A DNA stretch of 64,000 nt from Phoenix dactylifera (Eukaryota; Streptophyta; Magnoliopsida; Arecales; Arecaceae). A model generated the notes under the pieces. The model saw only the letters and a list, made by a program, of their open reading frames with translations, searched no databases and was not told where the DNA came from. How positions within the stretch are numbered: position 1 is the stretch's first letter; the number at the start of each line of letters is the position of its first letter. Below are positions 34,604-46,400 of the stretch, one piece after another. The position numbers and the translations under genes are program-made. The stretch covers positions 2,294,001 to 2,358,000 of the forward strand of contig NC_052400.1 of NCBI RefSeq assembly GCF_009389715.1. The letters are read 5' to 3'.

Positions 34604-34627
34604 TACGATCGTTCTAAGATTCGGTGC

Positions 34628-34643
34628 CCTCCTTCTAGCGCCA
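34628..34643 (-). other. Primer-binding site of the Tat element
   Basis: In sense orientation TGGCGCTAGAAGGAGG starts two bases after the 5' LTR. TGG matches the CCA end of a tRNA. I cannot name the tRNA with confidence. Confidence 0.65.
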
Positions 34644-34645
34644 AC

Positions 34646-35462
34646 TGTTGCTGGTGGTCCAAACCGTGAACGATTGGTACGCGGTGTGAACGGGGTTCCG
34701 TCTGAGTTGTCTTGGTTGGCGTTGGCTGCGCTCCACCTTCCGCCAAGAAACCTGCAAACAAGCCTTGCACCACCACCAGGGTGGTGATGGCCCTCCGACG
34801 GTCAAGTCAGAGGAGATTGGAGGAGGAGGAGAGGTGATAATCGCAAGTAAGAGAGTGCTCTGGGAGATATTGCTCACCTCCCCCCTTTCTCCCCCCAGCC
34901 GCATATATACCTGGCTGGGGGGTCTCTCAGGGGGGTTCGTTATCGTGGGGCACGATGGTGTGGCCACTGACATGGCCGTTACAGGGCGTCGTGGAGCAGC
35001 ACCGGGTACGGCCACGTCAGGGCATAGTGGGGCTCCGCTTTGTACGGCTGATGCAGGAGATCGTGGAGCAGCATCGGATACGGCCGTTGCAGGGAGTAGT
35101 GGAGCAGGAGGCCGCGGCGTGCCTCTGAGGAATAGCCTGTCGTTATCAAGAGATCTCCGACTCGGGGTCGGAGCGCTGGATCAAGGGGCAGCTGACTCGG
35201 GGTCGGGCTGCGGAGCCGAGGATATCCGACTCGGGGTCGGATTGCTGGATCAAAGGGCAGCCGACTCGGGGTCGGGCTGCGGAGCCGAGGATATCCGACT
35301 CGGGGTCGGATTGCTGGATCAAAGGGCAGCCGACTCGGGGTCGGGCTGCGGAGCCGAGGATGTCTGACTTGGGGTCGGAGCGCTGGATCAAAGGGCAGCC
35401 GTAGTCTTCCTGGGCGCGCGTGCCGGTCACGTGGGGCATGGCGGCTTATTTCCCCCGTAACA
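34646..35462 (-). repeat. 5' LTR of the Tat element (817 bp)
   Basis: Sense start TGTTACGGGGG, sense end CAGCAACA. It is followed on the plus strand by the GTTTC duplication. It carries the TATA box in its inverted repeat (34891-34922) and the 69-bp tandem repeat (35156-35401). It differs from the other LTR by one deleted T (near 34680) and A instead of G at 35128. Confidence 0.9.
34891..34922 (-). promoter_or_regulatory. Element promoter TATA box within a 10-bp inverted repeat (5' LTR)
   Basis: CCCCCCAGCC (34891-34900), a 12-nt spacer with TATATA (34904-34909), then GGCTGGGGGG (34913-34922). This copy would direct transcription of gag-pol. Confidence 0.55.
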
Positions 35463-36267
35463 GTTTCATATCATGGTTGAAAGAGAGATAGGAAAACCAT
35501 TGAAGTGTCTCCGTAGTGATAACGGGGGAGAGTACACATTAAAAGAGTTCAAAAGCTACTGCTCCGGGAATGGTATTAGGTATGAAAAAACTGTTCCGGG
35601 TATGCCACAACATAATAAGGTGGCGGAGAGGATGAACCACACCATTGTAAAGAAAGTTAGATGCATGCCAAAGATGACTAAGTTATCTAAGGCATTTTGG
35701 GATGAAGCCATTCTCATTGCTTGTTAATTACTTAATAAATAGATCTCCCTCAGTTCCTTTGGACTTTGACATTTCAGAGAAAATATGGAGTGGAAAGAAT
35801 GTTTTCTATTTGCATTTGAAGGTATTTGGTGCAAAGCCTTTGCACATGTATCTAGGGAGTAAAGGTTAAAGCTTGATGATAAGGCACTTCCTTGTATCTT
35901 TGTTGGTTATGGCAATGAAGAGTTTGGATACAGATTATAGGATCCAGTGAAGAGGAAGATTATCAGAAGTAGAGATGTGGTCTTTTATGAAGGCCAAACC
36001 TTTGAAGATGCTGAAATGGTCGAGAAATCTAAGGATGCGGTAGATGGTGCTATCGATTTTATACTTATTCCGCCTCCTTTGCAGCATACTACAGATGAGG
36101 GAGAGGTACAATATGAATCTAGCAGAGATGAGGTACCAGAAACTAGTGACAGTGATATATCAGAAATGGGTATGGTTGATGATGAGATGCTTGAAGATGA
36201 GGTTAGTAAGCAGGGGGAGCAGTTCAGAAATAAATATGTACAGAGTAGAAGAATTCCACCCACCTAG
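35463..36267 (+). pseudogene. Copia integrase and downstream fragment, right of the nested Tat element
   Basis: Resumes the copia frame cut at 22461, after the 5-bp duplication. Integrase core motifs are LRSDNGGEYT (second Asp) and PQHNKVAERMNHTI (catalytic Glu), then the conserved NRSPSVPLDF region. The frame breaks near 35725 and 35860. It reads again through 35947-36267 (VKRKIIRSRDVVFYEGQTF, the integrase-to-RT linker) and stops at a TAG before any reverse transcriptase. So it is truncated on both sides and non-functional. Confidence 0.8.
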
Positions 36268-39200
36268 GTAAAGAACTATTGGCCTGGCGGACCTTTTGTC
36301 AATACCTAACATAGGAAAATTAATTCTCTTTCCCCATGCTGCAATTGGAACGTGATATTGCTGACTGGGTTTATGATGTGTTGCGCATGGAGTTATCTCC
36401 CACTAGCATCCGCTTATCAACATCATCACCTAAGCCATTGGTTCTCCTCCTGTCTCCCCAGCGACTCCGTAAGCAGGCGCATGAAGCCCTTGTGCGGCCT
36501 CCACTATCCTGTCATTTAGGTGCGCACGGTGACGCTTTTTGAGGCCACCTCACGTATTGGTTATGGGAGCGGAATGTACTACTTGGGTCCTCTCATCTTC
36601 ACTTTGCCCTCTGGACCCGGAGGCAGTTCTACTACCGGCCATGCCTCATGGATTCTGGACCCAGCTTGGGAAATATTCTTGGGGAGTCGGTCTCGACTTG
36701 ATGTCACTGGATAGGCTGGACGTAGGTGGAAATTACAAATTTGGGTCAGATCTTTGTTGTATTAGAACCAGGTTCCAGTCTTGATTCAGAATGGCCCACA
36801 ATGAGGGTTCCAAGTTGGCAAACCATTAAATATTGGATAAATTACCTAGACTTGTTTGCCACCAGGTTCCTACCTTCCTCATAGTTGAGTAAGATCATGG
36901 AAGAGATTGGACGGTTTACATAAATTAATAATAAAAAAATCAGCTTTGGCACATAAGATTGAGGTCACTAAGTATATATGTTGAGTTTTAGTCCAGAACT
37001 TATACAACATTAAGGGTACCACCAAGCTTTATTCTGCTCATAAAAATACAATAATATTAATCATCGAACCCTCTTAAGTTTAGATCATTACACAGAGAGA
37101 GATTAGGCCATCGTTGTAACTCTTGAGATGCGAATCATTAATCATGAAATTAGAATTGCTCATTATACTCATAGCACTTGCATGCGTGCTTTATATATAA
37201 GTTGAGCCTTCTAATTTTGGAGGACAGGGATGGTGGAAAACAACAATAAAATTTTTTATAATTTTAGAAGAATTGATATGAAAGAAATACTTGTTTGAAA
37301 AAATTGGTAGCATTGCTTTAAGTTAAGCTTATAAAATAATATTATGTTTGTAATATGTGTCTGTGATATACGTACGAGATAATGCACGCGGCAGCAGACG
37401 AGATTATGCATGTACTTTGCACTATTAAAAGCGAGGAGATAGTGCTTGTGCAAATCATATCCATAGGGGGCCACAATGACAAGATGCGAGTCCTTCGAGT
37501 CGCTTTTTCCATCTTTCGGTACCAGTAGCGCGATGGATCCTCGCATAGAAACGAGGGGACCGAGTGCTGGTCGCACCGAAGCAACAAATCCGTCTTCTTT
37601 TGACCACCACCTTTTTTTTTTCAGCTTTCCAAAAAGATGACTGCAGACAGGGTCATGAAGTGGTCTTTACATTTGGACGTCACACACAAAGGAAGTTAAT
37701 TAAAGACCGGTGGCAAGCAAGCAAGCAAATTTGTTCCATGCAATGAGATCATCATGTTGTGTGACTTGTGTCCCCAATCAATGGAGGAAGCTTAAGAGTT
37801 CCTCTACCAATTCGAAGTATAGATATATATATATATACTTATATAAATATATATACACACGATTTAGACAAGCACCCTCATTTGCATGTGGTTGAGTCTG
37901 TGGTCAGAAAAGGACGAGCAAACCAATTGAAGGCCATATATGGCGCTGCTAGCTGTAGACAAAATAAAATGAGACTTATCATGTGTCAGCCATTTACTTC
38001 GTGGTGGCTCCAGATGGTAACGCACAATATGACTGAGACGAGTTAGGTCAACTAGCTACGTTCAATTATAGCTGCCATAATGTCTAAACTTACCCTTGGC
38101 TTAATGCTAAGATGCATTTCCCTTTTGATGCACTAACATAGGGCATGCTCTTATATCGAACCAAAAAAAAAAAGAAAAGAGAGAGGCTTGGTTTCGGTGC
38201 ATCTTCTAATTGTAGTGGTGATTTTCTTTTTCTTTTTTTTTTTTCCTTTTGTGAGAATGGAGTAGTTTAATTAATCATCCTTCTGCTTGAGTTTCTATGT
38301 CGCAGTAGGCTCGATAGATGTGATAATGATAGTAACATTCCATCTATATCATTGGATGGAGATGCATGACACTTGTCCTCAGTGCAATTTAGTAGAGAGA
38401 ATGCTTAGAGGATAGACTGGCTTTTGTTGCATATAGTGGTTAAGAAATGCACAAATGTCGTTAGACACGCTATGATAACCTTATCAACCCGTTACATTTA
38501 GTCTCATGGGTTGTGCGTTTTGACAGGCCAAGCAAAACAAGGAAAGAGCCACCCCCTTTACCTTGCCTTTCCTTTTCGAAAAAAAAGAGAATAAACTCAT
38601 GGAAGTGGCGTGGCCCCGCCACTTCGTCCGATACTCCGATCTCCTGCGGCCTCGTGGAAGTCACACTAGTCATTAGTAGTTATCTGTACTTAGCCACCTA
38701 ACTATCGCACTGGCTACTGCAGGGAAGCTGTACGTTTATTTTATTTTATTTCATTTTAGTTTGGCTGAAACGGTGGTTCAACCAAGAAAATCAAAAAACA
38801 AAAAAAGAAAGCGTTTTGAAACGCTACAGTTTTTTTATGTTTATGCTAATTAAGTGGTTTGGTTTTCCTAATCGTCGTCCGATCATTGCTTCAGCCATGC
38901 ACAACCGTATGGGTCTATGATGAATTTAGTAGTAGCTGGAACGTCTAATGGTCCAGTTTGCTTCAATATGTTGGTCGACAGAACTTGAGAGAAGAGATAT
39001 ATACGTCAGATACTCAGAACAAAGAGAGATTATATGCTAACGAATCAGTTTTATATGTTAGTTCGATATCGTGCATTACTGATCTAATCCGAACCACAAT
39101 ATGGTTCAGAAGAGTTCCCTGATCACTTAAAAAGGTTTTAAAATTAAGGAGCCTAATCAAACTTGTGTAAATAAGTTGATGAGCGAGAGGGACCAGTATA

Positions 39201-39560
39201 CATGAAGAAATAAGAGTTTTTAAGACTTAGCTGCTGCTTGCGGGCCACTGAACAAAGTTTGGTCAAGAGACTCTGCTATATAATTAATACGCGTTGTATG
39301 AGTCTCTCCTCTTTGTCTGCAATACATTAAGAATTGTATTTTTTACTTGGAATATCTTAGAAGCAGCAGTTTCCATTTCCTTTTAATCTTGTATATATGT
39401 TTCTCCTATATGCTGCAACTTTTGCTGACTGTACATTCTTCTCTTCTTTAATTTATTTCTGAATAAATTTGGTGGCCGATGGAATTACACCCATTGGTCT
39501 CCTTCTTCCTCTAAAAAGAAAAGGTAACAAAGTGGAACCACGTCCTTGGCATTGAGGTAG
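36268..39560. other. Intergenic, no gene recognised
   Basis: Mixed AT-rich DNA between the copia remnant and the first DUF599 gene. It contains a TATATA tract near 37822-37856, poly-A/T runs near 38165 and 38230, and small frames without domains (for example 36336-36542 and 37256-37576 minus). Confidence 0.45.
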
Positions 39561-39565
39561 TGCTC

Positions 39566-39575
39566 TATATATATA
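39566..39575 (+). promoter_or_regulatory. TATA box of DUF599-1
   Basis: CTATATATATAC sits about 80 bp upstream of the ATG at 39651. A start near 39598-39605 would place the ATG at 39594 outside the transcript and make 39651 the first AUG. Confidence 0.55.
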
Positions 39576-39604
39576 CAACTCCAAAGCCTTAACATGAGCA
39601 AGTG

Positions 39605-39606
<2 letters not shown>

Positions 39607-39649
<43 letters not shown>
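39607..39649 (+). repeat. (GA)n microsatellite touching the DUF599-1 start codon
   Basis: 43 bp of uninterrupted GA ending two bases before ATG 39651. It probably forms most of the 5' UTR. Confidence 0.95.
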
Positions 39650-39650
<1 letters not shown>

Positions 39651-40037
39651 ATGGAGTGGAGAAACAGCTATTTGGACGCGGTGCTGGTGCCCTTTGGCCT
39701 CCTCCTCCCCATCCTATACCATGGTTGGCTGTGGCACAAGGTTCGCTGCCAACCGCAACGCACCATTATTGGTATCAACTCCAGCGGGCGACGCCTTTGG
39801 GTCCTTGCCATCATGAAGGTATCGAACCTGAGATTTTGTAGGTTGCCCTTTCAAGGCGCCATTTTAGGATCCCGGAAAAGAAAGAAAACAAGAAGAATAA
39901 AGTGGAGCAGAAATTGTCATACCATCTGAAATCGTCATATATATATATATATATATATATAGATGTATATATATTTCTTGAGGAAATGGAGGCTGCGGAG
40001 AATTATCGATCTCCAAGCCACCAGCTTTATCAACAAA

Positions 40038-40087
<50 letters not shown>

Positions 40088-40765
40088 CAGAAGCACTTCA
40101 AAAGATCATCAATTGAAGTAGTCCTCATGAGACACCTAACAATGATGCGAATGAATTATCGAACAAATTTTATGGGAGCCAGCTTAATATTTCTGGAAAT
40201 TTTGCTGCAGGACAATGACAAGAAGGGCGTCCTTGCTGTGCAAACAATGAGGAACGCTATCATGGGCTTGACTCTGATGGCCACGACCTCGATCCTCCTC
40301 TGCTCGGGCCTGGCCGCGGTCATCAGCAGCACGTACAGCATCAAGAAGCCGCTCAACGACTCGGTGTTCGGTGCGCAAGGGGAGTTCATGCTGTCCCTCA
40401 AATATGTGACCCTCCTCCTCATCTTCCTCTTCTCCTTCATCTGCTACTCCCTCTCCATAAGGTTGATCAACCAGGTGAACTTCCTCATCAACATTCCCTG
40501 CGGCGTCGACGATGCCTCCCCGGTGACCTCCGACTACATTTGCGATCTCCTCGAGAGGAGCTTTGCTCTCAACACCGTGGGGAATAGGTTGTTCTACGCT
40601 GCCCTTCCCCTTCTGCTCTGGATATTTGGGCCCGTCCTGGTCTTCCTGTGCTCCGCCACCATGGTTCCCATACTGTACCACCTTGATATTGTGTCCGGGG
40701 AAGGGAAGCGTGGCTTCGGTAGCAAGGTGGAGAAGATGGGCGATGTGGAATTCTTGGAAGTGTAA
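39651..40765 (+). CDS. DUF599 family membrane protein (DUF599-1)
   Basis: Two exons, 39651-39818 (56 codons) and 40211-40765, joined by a GT-AG intron with two AT microsatellites; 240 residues. Four hydrophobic segments: LDAVLVPFGLLLPILYHGWL (near residue 8), an IMGLTLMATTSILLCSGLAA stretch after the junction, LKYVTLLLIFLFSFICYSLS, and LFYAALPLLLWIFGPVLVFL near the end. DUF599 is a plant family of uncharacterised multi-pass membrane proteins; DNDKKGVLAVQTMRN is a typical conserved block. The start is fixed by alignment with the two paralogues (MEGRR/MEGSR at the same distance from the splice site). It is convergent with DUF599-2. The C-terminus differs most from the paralogues. Confidence 0.87.
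39937..40084 (+). repeat. Two (TA)n microsatellites in the DUF599-1 intron
   Basis: TA tracts at about 39937-39960 and 40041-40084. They hold the intron open as reading frame, so a false continuous frame starts at 39902; the splice model is preferred because it matches both paralogues. Confidence 0.9.
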
Positions 40766-41281
40766 CGGACGTTTGTGTATGGGGTTTCCAAAGAAATCAT
40801 GCTTTCATATCTTGGATTCCTTCGGCTAGAATTGGTGTACCAGGTCCAAATGGTTCCCTTTATCCATGTAATTTGACAACGGCTCTGGTGTTCCGGACCC
40901 GTACGAAGAATCTTCATTCCGGTGAATCGAAATGAGAGGAAGCTTTGTCTGCTTATAATAAGTTTGTGAGGTGGACTGCCACACGTGCCAGCGGGAGGAC
41001 AGCACATCGAGAACCATGGTCCCGCAAATGAACTAAGTCAAATTCCATTGCAGAAACTAATACTGATTAGGAAAATATATATTAAGCAAGACTTTGTTAA
41101 ATAGGGAACTATGAAATTAATTTTTAGGGACATCCAATGCAATCTTATAAATTAAGATTACTATTTGTACATGAACATCATCAGCCAGACTCTTCCATTG
41201 CTGACAGAGCTCAGGCATCGCACTCGGATGGAAAAAAAAAAGAGAGGCAACAATCATATGAGAATGTGGTGGTTGATGTTT

Positions 41282-43870
41282 CCGTGCTTTCTTCTTCTTC
41301 AACAATATTATTTAGTTTAGCACTATTCTAAGAATTATATATATTTTTTAAGAGAGTCAGTGAGAACAAGAAATTAAGTACTTATAAAACTAAAGACCTT
41401 CATGACTTTGTGAAAGAAAGTCCAAAATCATGTTTTTTTAGCCCCCTCTCTCCTCATTTGTTTACAAATACTACTTGATTTTATAGGACAACAAATACTT
41501 AGAAAGAATCTAAATCAAATGAACATCGATACGCCATCAAGAATATTGTTAAAAAGAATCAATACGTAATCCTTAATTTACCCGGTACCCCTCCTCTCCT
41601 TATGCCTCTGCTGCATTGAACTCACGATGACTTGCTCCGGACACCTTCACTCCAACCTCACCCTTCTCATCCCCAGAAACAAAATCAAGGCTATACAGCA
41701 CTGGAATCAGGGCTACCGAGCTTAAGAAAACTAGCTCCGGCCCAAATACCCAAAGAACCAAGGGAAGGCTGGAGAAGAAGAGCCTATTCCCTAGGGTGCT
41801 CAGAAAGAGCCCTTTCTTTAGGAGCTTGGCCACATACTCTGGGGTCACCGGGCATGCCTCGACGGCCAAGGTGTTGATGAGCAAGTTAACTTGGGTTATG
41901 AACATGATGGAAAGACTGTGGCACAAAAAGGAAGAGAGCAAGGCCATGATCACAGTAGCACACTTCGAGGCCACCTCGAGATCGCTGTGGCGCCGCTTTT
42001 GCGACTTGTACATGTTGCTGGTGAAGGCCAGCAGGCCACAACTGATGAAGATGGAGATAGTAGCTATCAACGTCGAGCTCATGATAAAGTTTCGAAGCGT
42101 TTGCACAGCTAAAACGTTCTTCTTGTCATTGTCCTGCAGGAACACGAAAGCAACAGCAGCGGAATCAGAATCGGAATCAAATTTAAATACTAAAAAGGAG
42201 TAGAGATTATGTTTTGGGGGGGAGGCTGGGCATTCCTATTCCTCCCTGAAATCGGAATACGAATGGCAGACGGTCGCTCATTCTTATTTCCATTATAGAG
42301 TCGAACTCATTTTGATCAAAAATATTCTAAATTAAATTTGGAAATAATAAAATTTTGACTTTAACCTTCTATTTGGTACAAAGAATAGGCTAGAAAGAGG
42401 ACAATCTATCCTATGTGTATTCGGTGAAATATGGAATATAGAAGAAACAAAAGAGACCGTGGATGATATTTATATAATATTTTTACCAAACTATCCTTTG
42501 ATAAAAAAATATTGTTATTATCAATTTATAATACTTATTTAATGAACGAAATCCATTATTCACATGCTTCGTCCATCTTTCTTTGTATCCTCTCAATTTG
42601 GGAGGACACAAATTTGTGGAACAGGGTGGTCGGGCAATCTCTTCTTTTCATCCATCCTTTCTAGAATTTTCTAAACCAAACAATAGATCGGGATCGACCA
42701 TCTTTCCTCTCATGAACCCAACTGAACACAGGGCAAGAGCATCCACGTATCCTCTTCACACCATGATGCCTCCTTTCTTAAGCAGGAATATTGAGTTTTG
42801 GCCTGATCCAAACCAAGGCTGCCTGGCGATAGTCATGGCGTGGTACTAGCCCAAGCCCAAGCTTGGTTTCTACAGACTGGCTCCTCGATCCACTATGGCA
42901 AGCTTGGTTTTTTTTCTTCTTTTCTCTTCTTTTTTCATTATTTTCTTCCGGGAGGCATTTGTTTGCCAGACGTGCACACGTGTGCTCGCCATCCAAATCT
43001 GATGTGGGCAAAATTCAATCCCAAATCCCAAAAGCAGCATATAGAGAACAAGCAGCTCAAAATTACCTTCGTCATCGCCATAACCCAAACTCTTGGGCCA
43101 CCGGCGTTGACTCCGATGTTCGTCCGCCTCGGCCGAGTCCTGACCGCATGCCAGAGCCAGCTGTGGTAAAGAAGAGAGCAAAGGAGGCCCAATGCCACGA
43201 GAATGAAATCCAAGTACAGCCTTCTCCCTTCCATACCTCCCTTTCTCCTCTCTTGCGCCTTTCTTCTCCACAACTTAATTAGCGAACGAGGCTCTCAAGT
43301 TGGGGCTCGAATTGGAGCCAATTTATCGGCGTCCAAGCTGGTGTCTACGTCCAGATAAAGCTCTCAGTGTGCCAAACTATGCGACGGTGACAGGAACCTG
43401 GTCGAAGCGAACGAACGGTATATTGCGTGAGACGTACGCAATCGGATATTAGATAATGGACAGGTGAGGATCGTTGTGATCATCGCAGGGGGTCGCAAGA
43501 ATTCAAAGCTCCCCCACTTCTAAAAAACAATACCTAGTAGAATAAACTAGATTAATGCTTTTGACTGGACCGTGACATTTGGTTCGAGTCTCTTTTGACC
43601 TTACATGGGTATGAACCGAGCCAGTAATGTAATCGAATTACACTTTGCATCATAGAGATAGGTGCTTGTGGCTTCATCTCGAACCCAAACAAGCTTCTTA
43701 TCGAATGCTCTACTTCCTTTGTACTGAAGCACAGAAGCAGTTGGTATTTTTTCAGAGAGGGCTTGTTGCAGTTGAAATTAGTAAATGAAAAAAAAATAAA
43801 AGAAAAAACGTTTGGTGCTGCTCAGCTCATGCAGGGGCTGGCTAAAGGTGACGGATAGGACAAGCACTGA
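41282..43870. repeat. Segmental duplication, copy A
   Basis: From GCTTTCTTCTTCTTCAACAA at about 41290, through the DUF599-2 gene and its upstream region, to GGTGCTGCTCAGCT...GGGCTGGCTAAAGGTG near 43815-43850. It matches copy B at 47209-51010 in the same order. Copy A has about 105 bp extra in the intron (about 42750-42850) and lacks the 1.4-kb insert found in copy B at about 49520-50908. Confidence 0.8.
41600..43234 (-). CDS. DUF599 family membrane protein (DUF599-2)
   Basis: Exon 1 is 43234-43067 (56 codons, as in DUF599-1) and exon 2 is 42133-41600, with a 933-bp GT-AG intron; 233 residues. It starts MEGRRLYLDFILVALGLL and has HSWLWHAVRTRPRRTNIGVN before the splice site. Exon 2 opens DNDKKNVLAVQTLRN and includes FLCHSLSIMFITQVNLLINT and RLFFSSLPLVLWVFGPELVF. 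Four membrane segments are expected. Function is unknown for the family. It is part of a segmental duplication with DUF599-3, which is its closest paralogue here. An in-frame upstream ATG (43273) is possible but not supported by the paralogues. Confidence 0.86.
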
Positions 43871-44879
43871 AGTACACCTTCAATCCCTAAACCAACGGTC
43901 CATAGATTTCCATTTAGAAGTCGGGGTCGAGGTCAACGAGTTCACATCGTTGATGGTAGGTACACCGTACTGTCCTGGGACAACATTAGTAACAGATACG
44001 GAATTGGCTGAGCGAATTTCGGGAAGTAGAGCACTTGAGTTTGGTTTTGTTATTACGGTAACATGTTTGGTTGCAAAAAAAAAAATTATAAAGGAGGAAA
44101 AAAATAAAATTATATTTATAAAGAATTTTATTCTAAAATGTACATAGCGAACTTTGGGAGAATTATTGGATATATATACGCATACATACACACATATATG
44201 TATATGTATGTATGTACAAACGTATGTAAGTATAGGTGAAAATGCACTACTTGAGTGTATTTGCTGTATAAAATGTCTAGAGACTAAAAGTCATACACTT
44301 TAAATTTTTCTTACCTATAAATTGAGTATAAAATAAATATGGTGGCAATATAGCTAGTAAGCTAAAATATATTATTTATTGTATAATTTGCAAATATAAA
44401 TCATTGATCTTGATCTAAATTTTAGTTAATTTGGATGCTTCTAGACTATATAATAAGTTGAAGAAATGACATTATACCAATAAAATTGTCTATTTTCACC
44501 AATTCGACGCATGAGTAAAAAATCTTGAAATTACCAGCTTTTTTGTTTCGAAGCATTTGACGTAGCACAGATCATATTCAAGGATGTCAATTTTTATTTT
44601 GAAAGATTTTCCATTGATTTTTATAAAGTTTCTGCAAACCAATACACTCGAGTACATCGTATCCTAATCTATCCCTCACTATATATATGCACGTATGTGT
44701 GGAAAGAAAGAGATGGACTCTACTCATCTTCTACTCTTACAATAATCCAAGGCTTCACTCAAAAGGCTAGCTAGAAGGTATTATTCAGATTTCTTAGCCT
44801 TATATAAGTATCAAATCCTCACATACTCTCTACGTTTAAGTTTTGGTGTCTTAAACAAGCCAAAGTTGCTATACCTCCT
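43871..44879. other. Spacer, no gene recognised
   Basis: AT-rich, with a TATG/TACA microsatellite near 44170-44230. Nothing coding is seen. Confidence 0.45.
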
Positions 44880-46400
44880 CTCCGTAATCGAATAGTGTAG
44901 CGGAACAGAAAAACCATACCATTATGGATATGGTTAATTCAATGTTAATCAGTTTAGAAGCACCTGGGAACTTATGGGAGGAAGCTCTTTTTTAGCAGCC
45001 TGTTACATCCTAAATAGAATACCTTTTAAGGATAGTAATAAGACGCTTTTTAAACTCTAGAAAGGTAGAACTCCAAAATTAAATTACCTTAAAGTATGGG
45101 AGTTCATATCTAAAGTAAGTATACCTGAACCTAAGGAAAAAAAATTGGCCCTAAAACTAAAGATGCAATATTTATTAGATAGTAGTACAAATAGATTCTT
45201 TGTAATTAATTCCAAAATAAGTGACATCTCTAATAACACTCTCATCGAGGCTAGAGATGCTACTTATTTTGAAAATATTTTTTCTTTTAGAAACCAAAGA
45301 ACTAATCAAATTCAATCTGATCTATCATCTAACCCTAGTCCTGTTGAATCAGAGGTTCCTTGTGATTCCAGAAAGAGGAAGAGGTCTAACCCTGATCAGG
45401 GACCTTCTAAACCTAGAAGGACCACAAGGACTAGAAAGAAAAAGGACTGGTAAAGATTTATTTACTTTTCTAGTTGAAGGTGAACCTCCATATTTACAGA
45501 GCCAATATCTTCACCTAGTGCCCTTTTCTGGAAAGAAGCCATCAACTCTAAATTCAACTCAATTATCCAAAACTAGACCTGAATCCTAACTGATCTTCCT
45601 GCATGTAGTAAACCATTAGGTTGTAAGTGGCTATTCCATAGGAAGCTTAGACCTGATGGATTGGGCTAGATTAGTAGCTAAGGGGTATAACTAAAAAAAA
45701 GAGTTTAGGTGATTTTGATACCTATTCCCCTATAGCTAGAATCTCTATCTTTAGATCTCTTCTTGTTATTGCTTTCATCCATAAGTTGATCATTCATTAA
45801 ATGGATGTGAAGACTGTATTTCTAAATGGAGATGTATATGAAGAGATCTATATGGAACACTTCAAAGGATTCATTGTAAAGGGACAAGAGAACAAAATTT
45901 GCAAACTTGTCCTTATACGGTCTCAAACAGGCACCTAAACAATTGCATGAAAAATTTGATAGAACCATTCTTTTCTTTGGTTTATCCATCAATGATCATG
46001 ACAAGTGTGTGTATTCCAAAATCATCGATGATGATTGTGTAACCCTTTTGTTTATATATCGATGATATTCTGGAACTTTTCTTAAAATCATATCTGAAGT
46101 CAAACAATTTCTTTCAAATCACTTTGATATGAAAGATTTCGGTGAAGCTGATATTATCCTAGGATAGTTCTGACTATATCAATCCATTGTGATAATAAGG
46201 TTGTAATAGAACTAACAAATCAAAAGAGTGTTAAGAAAAAGATGAACCAGCATATTCGGATTCGTCATAAATTTATAAGACAACTCAAGAAGAGTAATGT
46301 CATTTTCTTGGAATTTGTCAAGTTCAAAAAAACTGGCCTGGTCATTTAACCAAGAGTTTGTCTAGGAGCAAAGTTCTAGAATCATCGAGGGGGATGAGGC
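44880..46400 (+). pseudogene. Decayed copia-type pol (integrase end, RT, RNase H)
   Basis: Broken translations follow copia order: ACYILNRIPFKDSNKT then GRTPKLNYLKVW (integrase end, near 45000-45100), an open stretch 45145-45453 (linker), GCKWLFHRKLRPDG (RT start, near 45620), SLYGLKQAPKQLHEKFDRTI and YIDDI (RT core, near 45915-46070), FGEADIIL, then QHIRIRHKFIRQL (RNase H end, near 46250). There are several stops and frame changes, and the RNase H is mostly deleted. Non-functional. Confidence 0.8.

Larger units (their letters stand above)
22462..35462 (-). mobile_element. Complete Ty3/gypsy LTR retrotransposon, Tat lineage (13.0 kb)
   Basis: Bounded by LTRs 22462-23279 and 34646-35462 and by GTTTC duplications. 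Sense direction is minus: the right LTR is the 5' LTR, then primer-binding site, gag-pol (34603-29135), a non-coding part, two tandem arrays, an antisense gene on the plus strand (23816-26175), a polypurine tract and the left (3') LTR. The Tat assignment rests on the pol order PR-RT-RNaseH-second RNaseH-IN, the CxxH...GHxxxxC gag knuckle, and the long region after pol with an antisense gene. The LTRs differ at only two sites, so insertion was recent. It is inserted into a copia integrase gene. GC content is far above the host flanks. Confidence 0.9.

Noticed and set aside
36336-36784. Possible small gene right of the copia remnant
   Set aside because: Overlapping short frames in two phases, no domain, no splice or promoter evidence.
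40184-40681. Antisense 165-codon frame over DUF599-1 exon 2
   Set aside because: Mirror frame of a real exon, highly charged and without domain similarity.
39902-40765. One continuous 287-codon frame for DUF599-1
   Set aside because: It reads through AT microsatellites and the intron. Both paralogues and the GT-AG sites support the two-exon model.
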